From positions 1-64,000 of the forward strand of contig NZ_JAAVUZ010000006.1 of NCBI RefSeq assembly GCF_018449675.1: a stretch of 64,000 nt of DNA, in the 5' to 3' direction. A model generated the notes under the pieces. That model did not search any database. It worked only from the letters and a program-made list of their open reading frames with translations, and was not told where the DNA came from. The stretch comes from Glaciihabitans sp. dw_435 (lineage in GTDB: Bacteria; Actinomycetota; Actinomycetes; Actinomycetales; Microbacteriaceae). Of the stretch, positions 1 to 8,126 are shown one piece after another (position 1 is the first letter of the stretch; each line of letters starts with the position of its first letter). The position numbers and the translations under genes are program-made.

Positions 1-46
1 GTATGAACGATCACGTGAACCTGCACACCTCCGGGCGCACGCACCG

Positions 47-81
47 AAAGCCCCGTAATCCCAGTGATTACGGGGCTTTTT
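47..81. terminator. Intrinsic terminator hairpin
   Basis: A 14-bp stem (arms at 47-60 and 66-79) with a 5-nt loop is followed by T residues. The GCCCCG core recurs in the hairpins at 16473-16506 and 19755-19788. It lies just past the end of the integrase remnant and could stop transcription from either side. Confidence 0.8.
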
Positions 82-94
82 CCGTTCCATCTGG

Positions 95-375
95 GGCTAA
101 ACCCCACAAAATCCCCACAAGTGTTTTACTCCGGGCAACTTTCATACGCTCGGAAGCAGCGTCAAGATCGTCTTCGAACAGCCCCGTAGGTGTCCAAGGT
201 CATCGCTGCGGAGGCATGGCCGGGCATTCCTTGCACTGCCTTGAGATTAGCGCCCGCGCATCGCCAGGTTCGCCGCCGTATGCCGAAGGTCGTGCGGTGT
301 TACGTCCGGAAAGGTCGGGTCCTCCTTTTCGCCTTTTGCACCGCCGACCAAAACCAACCCTGTCCTAGATTCACG
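95..375 (-). pseudogene. Tyrosine recombinase (phage-type integrase) C-terminal remnant, frameshifted
   Basis: Three minus-strand frames must be joined to read the end of an integrase. About 303-359 reads GWFWSAVQKA. About 264-303 reads VTPHDLRHTAANLA, which contains the family HxLRHT box. After a frame change near 260 comes AGANLKAVQG and a GHAS..MTLDTY segment with the catalytic Tyr region. After a second change near 183 comes LFEDDLDAASERM. The order matches integrases of actinobacterial integrative elements. The three disruptions and the lack of an N-terminal half mean it is dead. It probably marks an excised or decayed island at the left edge of the window. Confidence 0.75.
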
Positions 376-470
376 TCTCGACGTGAGCCCGGGGGCCCGG
401 CAGATTGCGTCGGCCCGCGAACGTTTGCGCCCATCGACATGAGCCGAGCGGCGACCGACCGGCAGCGGAT

Positions 471-725
471 ATGACGCTTCATGTGCTCTGGTCGGTAGGC
501 GCACACGTAGAAGCGGGGCGCAGGCATGCGATTGAGGGCACTTCGTATGATGAAGCCGCAGAAATGCAACCAATGCGGAGTCGGCTTGAATCACTCGCGG
601 CAGGCCGCTTTGAGAACGTAATCGCCTCCGCTGGCAGCTTGGCACACTGTGGAGACGAAGACAGACACTTCGACCGCGGGGTCGCTCTCTTGGTCAAGGG
701 CATCGATGCACTCCGCCCCCGCTAG
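471..725 (+). pseudogene. TetR-family regulator, C-terminal fragment only
   Basis: This stretch encodes about 84 residues that look like the ligand-binding tail of a TetR_C_1 type repressor: a YDEAAEMQP segment, then an Ala/Leu-rich helix, then GDEDRHFDRGVALLVKGIDAL, the usual final FxxGLxLLxxGL helix. No helix-turn-helix region precedes it. The upstream codons run straight into the antisense side of the integrase remnant. It is read as a truncated gene left by a rearrangement. The family call rests on the tail pattern alone. Confidence 0.5.
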
Positions 726-901
726 CTGTACTGCCCGGGCAGGTTGGTTGACCGAGTGATCGGTGATTGCATCTCAAAGAGGGGGCGTATCGCGATATTG
801 GCGTTGTCGCTTTAGTTCGCGCGATGCTGCATTCTCGTTCGCCTCGATCGGAACGGGTGTCGCTGGGAGGAGCGATGACATGAGTCGGCGCCGCTGTGGA
901 G

Positions 902-1597
902 TTAGTGGGCTGCCGTCCCGGTTGCTCCTGCTGAAATGGTGAGGTCGGTGAGCTGCTGGAGTGAGTGGGCGATGTCCGGAAGGGGGCGCGAGCTGTGGAG
1001 TGCGACTGTTCCGATGATTAAATCGCTGATGCGGGGCCAGACCACGCCGGGGTGTTCGCAGTAGGCGCTTACCAGTCCGTGCATTGATGTCCATAGGAGG
1101 ATACCGCGCTGGCGGATCGTGTCGGGGGATTCGTCGCCGATATCGGCGACGGTGGCGGCGAGCGATGCGGTCAGCGCTTCGAGCAATTCGAGGCCGACGC
1201 GATGGGAAGTTGCGGTGACGCCTGGCGGTACACGACCGCCGAAAAGTGTTCGATACGCGCCGGGATTGTGAATGCCCCAGCGAATGTAGGTTGCACAGCG
1301 CCAAACGAGCTCGGCAAGGGCGGTTGGTGCTTTGTCGGCGACCTTCATGAGGGAGATGAGTTCGTCGTATCTCAGGTCGAGAACATGGTTGAAGAGTGCT
1401 TCGAAGTCGGCGAAATGGCTGTAGATGCTGGCGGGTGCAACGCCGACTGTCCGGGCAACCTGGCGAAGGGTGAGGGTTTCGGGTTGGTCGAGGGTAGCGA
1501 GCAGATGTGCTGCCGCGTCTATGAGCTGTTGGCGGAGGATTTGCCCTTGCCCGCGCGGGTTCCGAGTGCGTGGGAGGCTCTGCTCGTTGGCTGCCAT
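902..1597 (-). CDS. TetR-family transcriptional regulator with WHG-type C-terminal domain
   Basis: A 231-residue protein. Residues about 20-65 form the TetR helix-turn-helix (LTLRQVARTVGVAPASIYSHF). The rest is an all-helical ligand domain with a WHG-like C-terminal half (VWRCATYIRWGIHNPGAYRTLF). It is transcribed divergently from an NAD(P)-binding oxidoreductase at 1761, and the gap holds a long inverted repeat. The simple reading is a repressor that controls itself and its neighbour in response to a small ligand, which the sequence does not identify. Confidence 0.9.
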   Translation of the reverse strand: MAANEQSLPRTRNPRGQGQILRQQLIDAAAHLLATLDQPETLTLRQVARTVGVAPASIYSHFADFEALFNHVLDLRYDELISLMKVADKAPTALAELVWRCATYIRWGIHNPGAYRTLFGGRVPPGVTATSHRVGLELLEALTASLAATVADIGDESPDTIRQRGILLWTSMHGLVSAYCEHPGVVWPRISDLIIGTVALHSSRPLPDIAHSLQQLTDLTISAGATGTAAH

Positions 1598-1662
1598 GGT
1601 GGTTCCCCGCCTCCTCTCGTCTCTTCGATCGTGCGCTCACAGCGATTCTACCAATTGACATA

Positions 1663-1710
1663 GCTAACCAACACCTGTTCAATGAACTAGCCAACAGGTG
1701 TTCAGTTAGC
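1663..1710. promoter_or_regulatory. Inverted-repeat operator between TetR gene and oxidoreductase gene
   Basis: Arms AACACCTGTT (1670-1679) and AACAGGTGTT (1693-1702) are perfect reverse complements. An outer pair GCTAAC (1663-1668) and GTTAGC (1705-1710) extends the dyad. It lies centrally in the divergent promoter region, as expected for the TetR protein at 902-1597. Confidence 0.75.
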
Positions 1711-1760
1711 GAATTCCACTCGCGGAACGTCGCACTAATTTCGATCAAAAGGGATCACGC

Positions 1761-2697
1761 ATGCCAACCCACCATCTTGTTATCGGGGGGCGGTCCCGTC
1801 GGCCGCCATGTCGCTTCTCTTCTTCTCGAGCGTGGAGACCACGTTGTTATTGGGACACGCTCTGGTCGCGACACCGGTGCTGTCGGCGCGACGTATATTT
1901 CCTTGGACGCGACCGATACTGCGGCGCTCACCCGCGCCGCCGATGGTGCGGCCGGTTTATTCAACACGGCCAACCCCGGTGACTACCCGGTGTGGGAGAA
2001 GCTCTGGCCGCCGATGGCGTCAGCGCTGCTGGCGGCGGCAGAAGCGACCGGTGCCGTTTATGCGATGACGGGGAATTTGTACCCGATCGGCCCGGTCACG
2101 GTACCCATGACGGAAGACTTGCCTAATGGAGCGCGGGAGCATAAAGGGGTTCTTCGTGCTCGGATTTGGGAGGATGCCCTCACGGCGCATCAGGCTGGGC
2201 GGATTCGCGCGTTTGAAGTTCGGTCCTCCGACTGGATCGGGGGCGGCCTCGGGCACATCAGTCGCGTGCTTCCGGCGGCGCTGGCGGGGCGCACGGTCCG
2301 GATGATCGGTCGAGTCGACATGCCGCACAGCTACACCGACGTGAGAGATGCGGCCAGGACTCTTGTGGCGGTTTTTGACGATCCTGACTCCTATGGATCG
2401 ATCTGGCATGTGCCCGGCCGCCCGCCGAGGACCCAGACGGAGGTCATAGGGGACCTGATGGATACGGCGGGACGGCCGCGTGTCGCCGTGAAAGGCACAC
2501 CTCCAATGCTTTTGAACGCATTGGGCGTCGTCTCGCCGATGGCGAGGGAGGTCGCTCAATTGAGCTACCAGCTCACCCGTCCCTATATCCTCGATGGGTC
2601 CGCCGTAGAGCGGAGGCTGGGAATCACGCCCTCCGACTGGAACGACAGTCTGCGTCGCACCTTGGATGAACTCGCCGGACCTGGAGCGAGACTGTGA
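1761..2697 (+). CDS. NAD(P)-dependent epimerase/dehydratase-like oxidoreductase with an apparent +1 frameshift near its start
   Basis: The product resembles an atypical SDR/NmrA-like oxidoreductase of about 310 residues, with a Rossmann motif GGGPVGRHVA near the N-terminus. The natural start appears to be ATG 1761 (MPTHHLVIG...), but reading passes out of frame in a run of six G at 1785-1790. Removing one G gives a seamless VIGGGPVGRHVASLLLERG. The intact frame from about 1777 (a TTG) has only a stump before the glycine loop. Possible explanations are an assembly error, real inactivation, or use of a weak alternative start. The gene is divergent from the TetR gene at 902-1597. Confidence 0.75.
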
Positions 2698-2927
2698 ACC
2701 GCGTCGCGATCGGGCACAATCCGGAGCGAGTCGTCGTGGCATCCGGGGTGCTGGACGCCCTTCTGGTCATGCTGTTGCCGATGCGTCCCTCGATGGGAGC
2801 AACTGACATCCTGAAGCGCGTGGTCCTCGAGGGGAGTCCTGCCTCGTGCGAACGCTCAGACCTCACGCGATATGACCTGTGCTTAGTCGTTCGGGAACGA
2901 ACCAGGGTTGAGACTCATCGAGAGCTG

Positions 2928-4172
2928 TTAGCTGGCGACGCACGGCACCGCGGCTGTGCCGCCGGCGATCGGCGCGGCGGGCTCTGAAGTGCGGCGCTGG
3001 CGTCCGAAGGACAGCAGCACGATGATCGCCAGCACCGCAAAACCTCCGGCGATGTAGAAGTCGACCGCGAGGCCGAACGATGTCACGACGACGCCGCCCA
3101 CCACCGATCCGCCCGCGATGGCGAGCTGGATGGTCGTGACGAACAGCGCGAGGCTGCCGTCGGAAGCACTCGGTGCGGCACCAGACATCCAGGTCTGTAG
3201 TCCGAGAGGAAGCGCTCCCCAAACGAATCCCCAAAGAACGAGCAGCACGAACACGCCGGGCAGCGACCATGCGAGAAGCGGCAGCGCGATCACTGAAACC
3301 GCGAGTGCGGCCTTCGTCACCGTGAGGGTCGCAGCGAGGTTTCGATTCAGCGTGTAGCCGGCAACGAAATTGCCGGCTATCCCCGCGATGCCAAAGGCCA
3401 GCAGCGCGACGGTAATGGTCGAGGGAGAGACGCGCACGAGGTCCTTCAGGTAGGGCGCGACATAGGTGTAGGCCGAGAACTGGGCGAAGAAAGCGAGTGC
3501 CGCAGCGATGAGCCCGATGCGTGCGCGGGGAAACGTGAGCAGGCCGCCGAGCGTGGCAAAGCGCACCCGCTGCAGTGCCGGGATGCTGGGGAGCAGGATC
3601 AGTTGCGCGACGAGGGCCACCGCCGCGAGGGCAGCGCCGATCAGGAATGCCACGCGCCACGAGGCGACCGTCGCCACGAACGCGCCGAGTGGAAGGCTGA
3701 CGACGGTTGCGATGGAGATGCCAGCGGTGATGAAGGAGGTGGCCTTGATGACCGCGCCCTCGTGCACGAGCCGGCTCGCGATGCCCGCGCCGATAGCCCA
3801 GAAGCCTCCGAGAGCGAGACCGAGGAGCACGCGGGCCAACAGCAGCACTGGCAGATTTGGGGCCAAGGCACCCAGGATGTTGGAGGCCACCAGCAGGATG
3901 GTGAGGGAAAGCAGCACGATGCGGCGGTCGACCCGCGATGTGAACACCGTCACTACGGGAGCGCCGATCGCGCCGGCGAGGCCCGTCGCCACGATGACAA
4001 GGCCCGCGGTGCCGTCGCTGACGCCGAGATCGGTCGCGATTGAGGGAAGCAGCCCGATCGGCAAGAACTCGCTGAGCACGAGCACGAACGAGCCGAGGGC
4101 CACGGAAAGCACTCCAAACCAGCCGCGTCGGTCAGTGCGAGTGGGGGCTTCTGTTGCCTGCGCGAAGGTCAT
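2928..4172 (-). CDS. MFS drug/sugar efflux transporter (DHA1-like)
   Basis: A 414-residue integral membrane protein with about 12 predicted hydrophobic segments. The motif-A-like loop between TM2 and TM3 is VTVFTSRVDRRIV, and TM5 has a Gly/Pro-rich pattern (ISIATVVSLPLGAF). The start chosen is ATG 4172 (MTFAQATEAP), where the hydrophobic core follows after about 20 residues. A longer in-frame extension is basic and not membrane-like. It resembles AraJ/CmlA-type exporters. The substrate is unknown. The 230 bp upstream of its stop (2698-2927) holds no convincing gene. Confidence 0.9.
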   Translation of the reverse strand: MTFAQATEAPTRTDRRGWFGVLSVALGSFVLVLSEFLPIGLLPSIATDLGVSDGTAGLVIVATGLAGAIGAPVVTVFTSRVDRRIVLLSLTILLVASNILGALAPNLPVLLLARVLLGLALGGFWAIGAGIASRLVHEGAVIKATSFITAGISIATVVSLPLGAFVATVASWRVAFLIGAALAAVALVAQLILLPSIPALQRVRFATLGGLLTFPRARIGLIAAALAFFAQFSAYTYVAPYLKDLVRVSPSTITVALLAFGIAGIAGNFVAGYTLNRNLAATLTVTKAALAVSVIALPLLAWSLPGVFVLLVLWGFVWGALPLGLQTWMSGAAPSASDGSLALFVTTIQLAIAGGSVVGGVVVTSFGLAVDFYIAGGFAVLAIIVLLSFGRQRRTSEPAAPIAGGTAAVPCVAS

Positions 4173-4388
4173 GCAGGGATACAACCGTGCGCTGCCCGTT
4201 TCATTCCATACGCTGGGGCGCGACCCAGCAGTGCCCGAGGTGACCAGTGGCGATCGTGATCGCGCACACCGAGGCACCCGCCCAGGCGATGAAGCGAGCA
4301 CAGAGCCAACCCTTCCAACTCGGCTCTAACTTCGCTCGGACGGCGTCTTATCGGACGATTCGGCTGCCGCAATATAGCCGTCGGCGAT

Positions 4389-4931
4389 CTACTTTCGCGC
4401 TCGCCGGGAACTGCGCGCTGGACTATCCGGTCGCACCTCGCGAGCGGCGTCTGGATGCCAGGCGCCTTCGGTGCGGATTGCCTGCGTGATCCGAGCGCTG
4501 ATGGCACCAAGCTGCTTGACCTGGGTGGGCGTAAGCGAGTTGAGTACCAGCTGACGCACCGTCTCGACGTGCCCCGGGCTAGCAAGATCGACCCATTTCC
4601 GGCCCGAGTCGGAAAGTACGGCCAGCGTGTACCGTCCATCGCTCGGGTCGGGCTCGCGGTGCAGCCATCCACGGGCCTCGAGTCGCGTGGTTGCCCGTGA
4701 CAGGCGTGACAACGAGCTGTTCGCATACCCCGCGAGGACGCTCAGCCGCAGAGTGTGGTTCGGAGCTGTCGCCAGCGCGTAGAGGATTCCGTACTCGAAG
4801 TGCGTCACTTCGGAGTCGCGGATCAGCTGTGCGTCGAGCGCGGCCGGTAGCCACTCCAGCACGGTCGCAAAAGCCGACCAGGTCTGGAGTTCGTCGCCGG
4901 CGAGAGCTGCGTGGTCGCGATCGTTTGCCAT
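4389..4931 (-). CDS. MarR-family transcriptional regulator
   Basis: A 180-residue protein with the MarR winged-helix pattern: LAGYANSSLSRLSRATTRLEARGWL as recognition helix, then the wing DPSDGRYTLAVLSDSGR. The start chosen is ATG 4931; an upstream TTG at 4937 is a poorer choice. The Arg-rich tail after residue 165 is longer than usual. It is divergent from an SDR gene, with two palindromes in the gap. A repressor of that SDR sensing phenolic or quinone-like ligands is the usual role, but the ligand is inferred from the family only. Confidence 0.9.
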   Translation of the reverse strand: MANDRDHAALAGDELQTWSAFATVLEWLPAALDAQLIRDSEVTHFEYGILYALATAPNHTLRLSVLAGYANSSLSRLSRATTRLEARGWLHREPDPSDGRYTLAVLSDSGRKWVDLASPGHVETVRQLVLNSLTPTQVKQLGAISARITQAIRTEGAWHPDAAREVRPDSPARSSRRARK

Positions 4932-4950
4932 GAACAAAGACTATTTCGCA

Positions 4951-4970
4951 TGACTTGCCTGGGCAAGTCA
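4951..4970. promoter_or_regulatory. Palindromic operator 1 of the MarR/SDR pair
   Basis: TGACTTGCCTGGGCAAGTCA is a 20-bp near-perfect palindrome between the divergent MarR and SDR genes. It shares the CTTG/CAAG core with the second site at 4982-5005. Confidence 0.75.
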
Positions 4971-4981
4971 ACGTGTTAGCT

Positions 4982-5005
4982 TTTCACTTGACCAAGCAAG
5001 TGAAA
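4982..5005. promoter_or_regulatory. Palindromic operator 2 of the MarR/SDR pair
   Basis: TTTCACTTG (4982-4990) and CAAGTGAAA (4997-5005) are perfect inverted arms with a 6-nt spacer. The right arm runs into the AAAGGA ribosome-binding site of the SDR gene, so a bound protein would also cover the translation-initiation region. Confidence 0.75.
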
Positions 5006-5014
5006 GGATTCGAT

Positions 5015-5806
5015 ATGGATATGAAATTGGCGGGAAAGCGTGCCTTCGTGAGTGGCTCCACCCAGGGGATTGGGTTCGCTGTCGCGAGGGCGTTGCTGTC
5101 CGAGGGTGCGTCAGTGGTTGTCAACGGTCGGCGGACGGAAGGCGTGGAGGCCGCTGTTCGTGAGCTGCGTGCTGCAGTACCCGGCGCCGATGTCTCCGGT
5201 ATCGCCGCGGACTTCGAACGCCCGGACGATGTGGCGCGATTGCTCGAGTTGCTGGGCGCCGTCGACATTCTGATCAATAACGTCGGACTGTTCGGTCTTG
5301 CTCCTTTTGCCGACATCTCCGATGACGATTGGCAGCGCTACTTTGACGTGAACGTCATGAGCGGGGTTCGCCTCTCGCGCCAACTTCTGGGTGGAATGAT
5401 CGCTGAGAACTCGGGTCGCATCATCTTCATCGGTAGCGAATCGGGCGTGAACATTCCGGCCGACATGGTGCACTACGGCATGGCCAAGGCCGCGATGCTC
5501 GCAGTGAGCAACGGTCTGGCCAAGCTCACCCGAGGCACCAACGTCACGGTGAATACGATCGTTGGTGGGCCGACCTATTCCGATGGTGTCGCGGGCGTCG
5601 TTCAGCAGCTTTCGACGGTGCAGGGCGTGTCCGTGGAGGATCTGAAGGCGGCGATTATCGGGGGAAATCAGACCTCGCTGCTCGAGCGTTTTATCGATCC
5701 GACCGAGATTGCGAATCTCGTGGTCTACCTCGCGAGCCCCCTATCCTCGGCCACGAATGGTGCCGCTCTGCGAGCCGATGGCGGCGTACTCACCGCGACG
5801 CTCTGA
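5015..5806 (+). CDS. Short-chain dehydrogenase/reductase (SDR)
   Basis: A 263-residue classical SDR. The cofactor loop is GSTQGIGFAVA (residues about 13-23), NNVG follows near residue 88, and the catalytic set is S-E-S-G with YGMAK near residues 145-160. The start ATG 5015 follows an AAAGGA ribosome-binding site. The substrate is not evident. The two operator-like palindromes upstream indicate control by the divergent MarR protein. Confidence 0.92.
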   Translation: MDMKLAGKRAFVSGSTQGIGFAVARALLSEGASVVVNGRRTEGVEAAVRELRAAVPGADVSGIAADFERPDDVARLLELLGAVDILINNVGLFGLAPFADISDDDWQRYFDVNVMSGVRLSRQLLGGMIAENSGRIIFIGSESGVNIPADMVHYGMAKAAMLAVSNGLAKLTRGTNVTVNTIVGGPTYSDGVAGVVQQLSTVQGVSVEDLKAAIIGGNQTSLLERFIDPTEIANLVVYLASPLSSATNGAALRADGGVLTATL

Positions 5807-5835
5807 GCCAATACAAACTTGCATTGAGGAGCTTG

Positions 5836-5883
5836 CAATATTGTTAGGCACCTGACATGGTTGTCTGGTGCCTAACAATATTG
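5836..5883. promoter_or_regulatory. 48-bp palindrome: operator pair overlapping the start of a MarR gene
   Basis: The left arm (5836-5857) and right arm (5862-5883) are 22 nt each and match with one mismatch around a TGGT loop. The outer 8 bp of each arm, CAATATTG, is itself a palindrome. Inside lie two MarR-box-like dyads, TTAGGCACCTGA (5844-5855) and TCTGGTGCCTAA (5864-5875), 20 bp apart. The right half covers GTG 5868, one possible start of the MarR gene. Confidence 0.8.
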
Positions 5884-6332
5884 AAGCTTTTGAACTGGAT
5901 ATGCCCGGGGGGTGGGCGAAGAAGTACTTCCTCGCCAGCCGTGCCCTCATGGAGGCGGTGCTCCGCCCCTTCGACCTCGGCAATACACAGTGGTACGTCC
6001 TCTACCGACTCAGCACTAGTGAGCATCTGGGGCAGCGAGATCTCACGCGTGAGCTCGGCGTCGAGAGAGCGACTCTCAGCGGTGTTGTGTCTGCGCTCGT
6101 GAGAAAAGAATTGGTCATCCAGATTCCTGACCCTGACGACCAACGACAGAAGCTACTGTCACTGACCCCCGCGGGCCTGCGCCTTTTGAACACGCTGCCC
6201 GACATCGGAGCACTCATCGGCGGCATCGCCTTCGCCGACGAGGATCCAGCCGACATCGCAACGATGAACCGGTTACTCGAGAACGCCACCCGCCGACTCC
6301 TCGACCACAAGAAAGAAGTCGCACGATCATGA
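5868..6332 (+). CDS. MarR-family transcriptional regulator
   Basis: A 154-residue winged-helix protein (RDLTRELGVERATLSGVVSALVRKELV as the DNA-reading helices, DPDDQRQKLLSLTPAG as the wing). From GTG 5868 the start lies inside the palindrome. ATG 5901 (MPGGWAKKYF) would give 143 residues and leave the operator in the leader. Neither has a clear Shine-Dalgarno. It shares an ATGA overlap with the epimerase gene downstream, so the two are co-translated. Autoregulation through the palindrome is the likely logic. Confidence 0.88.
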   Translation: MPNNIEAFELDMPGGWAKKYFLASRALMEAVLRPFDLGNTQWYVLYRLSTSEHLGQRDLTRELGVERATLSGVVSALVRKELVIQIPDPDDQRQKLLSLTPAGLRLLNTLPDIGALIGGIAFADEDPADIATMNRLLENATRRLLDHKKEVARS

Positions 6333-7144
6333 CTATCCTCATCACCGGCGCAACGGGCTTAGTTGGCCCGCGCCTACTCGCCCGTCTCGTCGCTGCCCAC
6401 ATCGACTGCCGGGTCCTTGTTCGCCCCGGAAAAGTGACTCCCGCTGGCGCGGATCGGGTCGAGGGCGACATCCTCAGCCCGGAAACCCTGACTGCGGCCG
6501 TTGACGGCGTCACGGCCGTCATTCATCTGGCGGCACTGTTCCGGACTAGTGACGAGGACCAGGTGTGGAAGGTGAATTTGGAAGGCACCCGCAATGTCAT
6601 CGCGGCCGTCAGCGAGACCGCCCCGCACGCACGATTTCTCCTCGCCAGCACTTCCAATGTCTACGACGCGAGCAGCGCTCGTCCTGGCCGGGAAAACGAC
6701 GCTATTGACCCGACCCTCGCGTACCCCGCCAGCAAGGTTGCGGCCGAAAAGCTCCTGCGTGCCAGCGGGCTCACGCATGCGATCCTGCGCCTTCCCTTCA
6801 TCTATGGCGACGGAGATGGTCATCTGGAAGCACTGCCCGCGCAGGCGACGAGCATGGGATGGCATCCGGCGCAGAAGCTCAGCGTTGTCCACCACGCCGA
6901 CGTCGCCACGGCTTTCACGCTCGCGCTCACCGGAGCAATGGACGGTCTGACGGTAAACATCGCAGACGAGTCGCCCCTCAGTGTCTATGAGATGGCGCAG
7001 ATTGTTGGCAGCGCGTACGACACCTCCGCAGAACCTCTCGCGCAGCCGTGGAAGGGGCAGATGGACATCTCGCTCGCCCGCAGCCTCGGTTTCCAGCCAA
7101 CCGTCCCTACTATCTACCAGGCAGCGAGCCGCGGACTGCTCTAG
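6329..7144 (+). CDS. NAD-dependent epimerase/dehydratase family protein
   Basis: A 271-residue extended-SDR protein. The N-terminal Rossmann loop is GATGLVGPRL (residues about 7-16), HLAA follows near residue 70, and the active-site Tyr-Lys pair is in YPASK near residue 131. The substrate is not recognisable. It starts inside the stop of the MarR gene (4-nt overlap) and forms a two-gene operon with it. Confidence 0.9.
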   Translation: MTILITGATGLVGPRLLARLVAAHIDCRVLVRPGKVTPAGADRVEGDILSPETLTAAVDGVTAVIHLAALFRTSDEDQVWKVNLEGTRNVIAAVSETAPHARFLLASTSNVYDASSARPGRENDAIDPTLAYPASKVAAEKLLRASGLTHAILRLPFIYGDGDGHLEALPAQATSMGWHPAQKLSVVHHADVATAFTLALTGAMDGLTVNIADESPLSVYEMAQIVGSAYDTSAEPLAQPWKGQMDISLARSLGFQPTVPTIYQAASRGLL

Positions 7145-7161
7145 CTTCGAGTGTCTGTCGG

Positions 7162-8097
7162 CTAGGAGGCGGGGATGGCGTCGAGGGCGTGCCTCGCTCG
7201 CTGGAGCGAACTTCCAAGCCCCCACTTTTTCGCGAGTCCGTCGAGGACCTCCGACTGTTCGGGCGTGCGTGGCCGGATGTGTGCGTCGAAAGCCGCCAGC
7301 TCGAGATCTCGCACAACCTCGACGACCTTTGGTGCAACCGCAAGGTAGTCGGTGGCGGCAAGGATCTTCGACCGGATTGGTGCGCCCATCGCGGATGAGC
7401 CATCTGCGGCGGCGGCGATGATTCCATCGAGGTCACCCCAGGTACCCAGTAGCGACACTGCCGTCTTCTCTCCGACGCCGGTGACGCCGGGAAGGCCATC
7501 TGAGGGATCACCCCGCATGACGGCAAAATCGGAATACTGCTGCGGAGTGATGCCGTACTTGGCCTTCAGCGTCGAGTCGGTGAGGATTTCCAGTTTGGAC
7601 ATCCCGCGTCCCGTGTAGATGACCCGCACATTGTGGGAATCGTCGACGACCTGGAAAAGATCACGATCACCGGTGACCACGTCGACGGGGATGCGGGCGC
7701 GGTGGGCCAGCGTTCCAATAACGTCGTCCGCCTCGTGATCGGCAGCGCCGATGATGGGGATTCCCAGGGCATCCAAGACCTCGCGGATGACTGGCACCTG
7801 CGCGGTGAGGAGATCGGGAACCTCCTCCACCGAGCCGGCCTTCGTCTCGGATGCAACGCGTTGGGCCTTGTACGACGGGATGAGGGCGACCCGCCAGGAC
7901 GGACGCCACTGGTCGTCCCAGCAGGCCACCAGCTCGGTTGGCTCGAACTCGGTGACCAGCCTCGCGATCATGTCGAGCAGGCCGCGGACCGCGTTGACTG
8001 GCTCGCCTCCGGGAGCTTTCACCGTGTCGGGAACGCCGTGAAAGGCGCGGAAGTACATGGCGGCGGTGTCGAGCAGCATCCGGCGATGTTCGGTCAC
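7162..8097 (-). CDS. 5'-3' exonuclease (FEN/PolA-N-like)
   Basis: A 311-residue protein resembling the stand-alone 5' nuclease domain of PolA. It has a metal-binding N-terminus (LLDTAAMYFRAFHG), a mid-region acidic cluster (DHEADDVIGTLA) with TGDRDLFQ, and a helix-hairpin-helix (GLPGVTGVGEKTA) for duplex DNA binding. The length equals the isolated domain and no polymerase domain follows. The likely role is flap or primer processing in repair. It is convergent with the epimerase gene, 17 bp away. Confidence 0.93.
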   Translation of the reverse strand: MTEHRRMLLDTAAMYFRAFHGVPDTVKAPGGEPVNAVRGLLDMIARLVTEFEPTELVACWDDQWRPSWRVALIPSYKAQRVASETKAGSVEEVPDLLTAQVPVIREVLDALGIPIIGAADHEADDVIGTLAHRARIPVDVVTGDRDLFQVVDDSHNVRVIYTGRGMSKLEILTDSTLKAKYGITPQQYSDFAVMRGDPSDGLPGVTGVGEKTAVSLLGTWGDLDGIIAAAADGSSAMGAPIRSKILAATDYLAVAPKVVEVVRDLELAAFDAHIRPRTPEQSEVLDGLAKKWGLGSSLQRARHALDAIPAS

Positions 8098-8126
8098 GGA
8101 CGAATTCTCGCACGTGGAACGCCGTA

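Noticed and set aside
1-95. tRNA gene or attachment site at the integrase edge
   Set aside because: No cloverleaf can be drawn from 1-95. Any tRNA would lie outside the window.
774-1748. Long minus-strand frame (324 codons) over the TetR gene
   Set aside because: It is Arg/Pro/Ser-rich shadow sequence in another frame. The TetR protein on the same strand has clear domains.
2694-2987. 97-codon plus-strand frame after the epimerase-like gene
   Set aside because: No RBS, no recognisable motif, and the end overlaps the MFS gene. The region is treated as a spacer.
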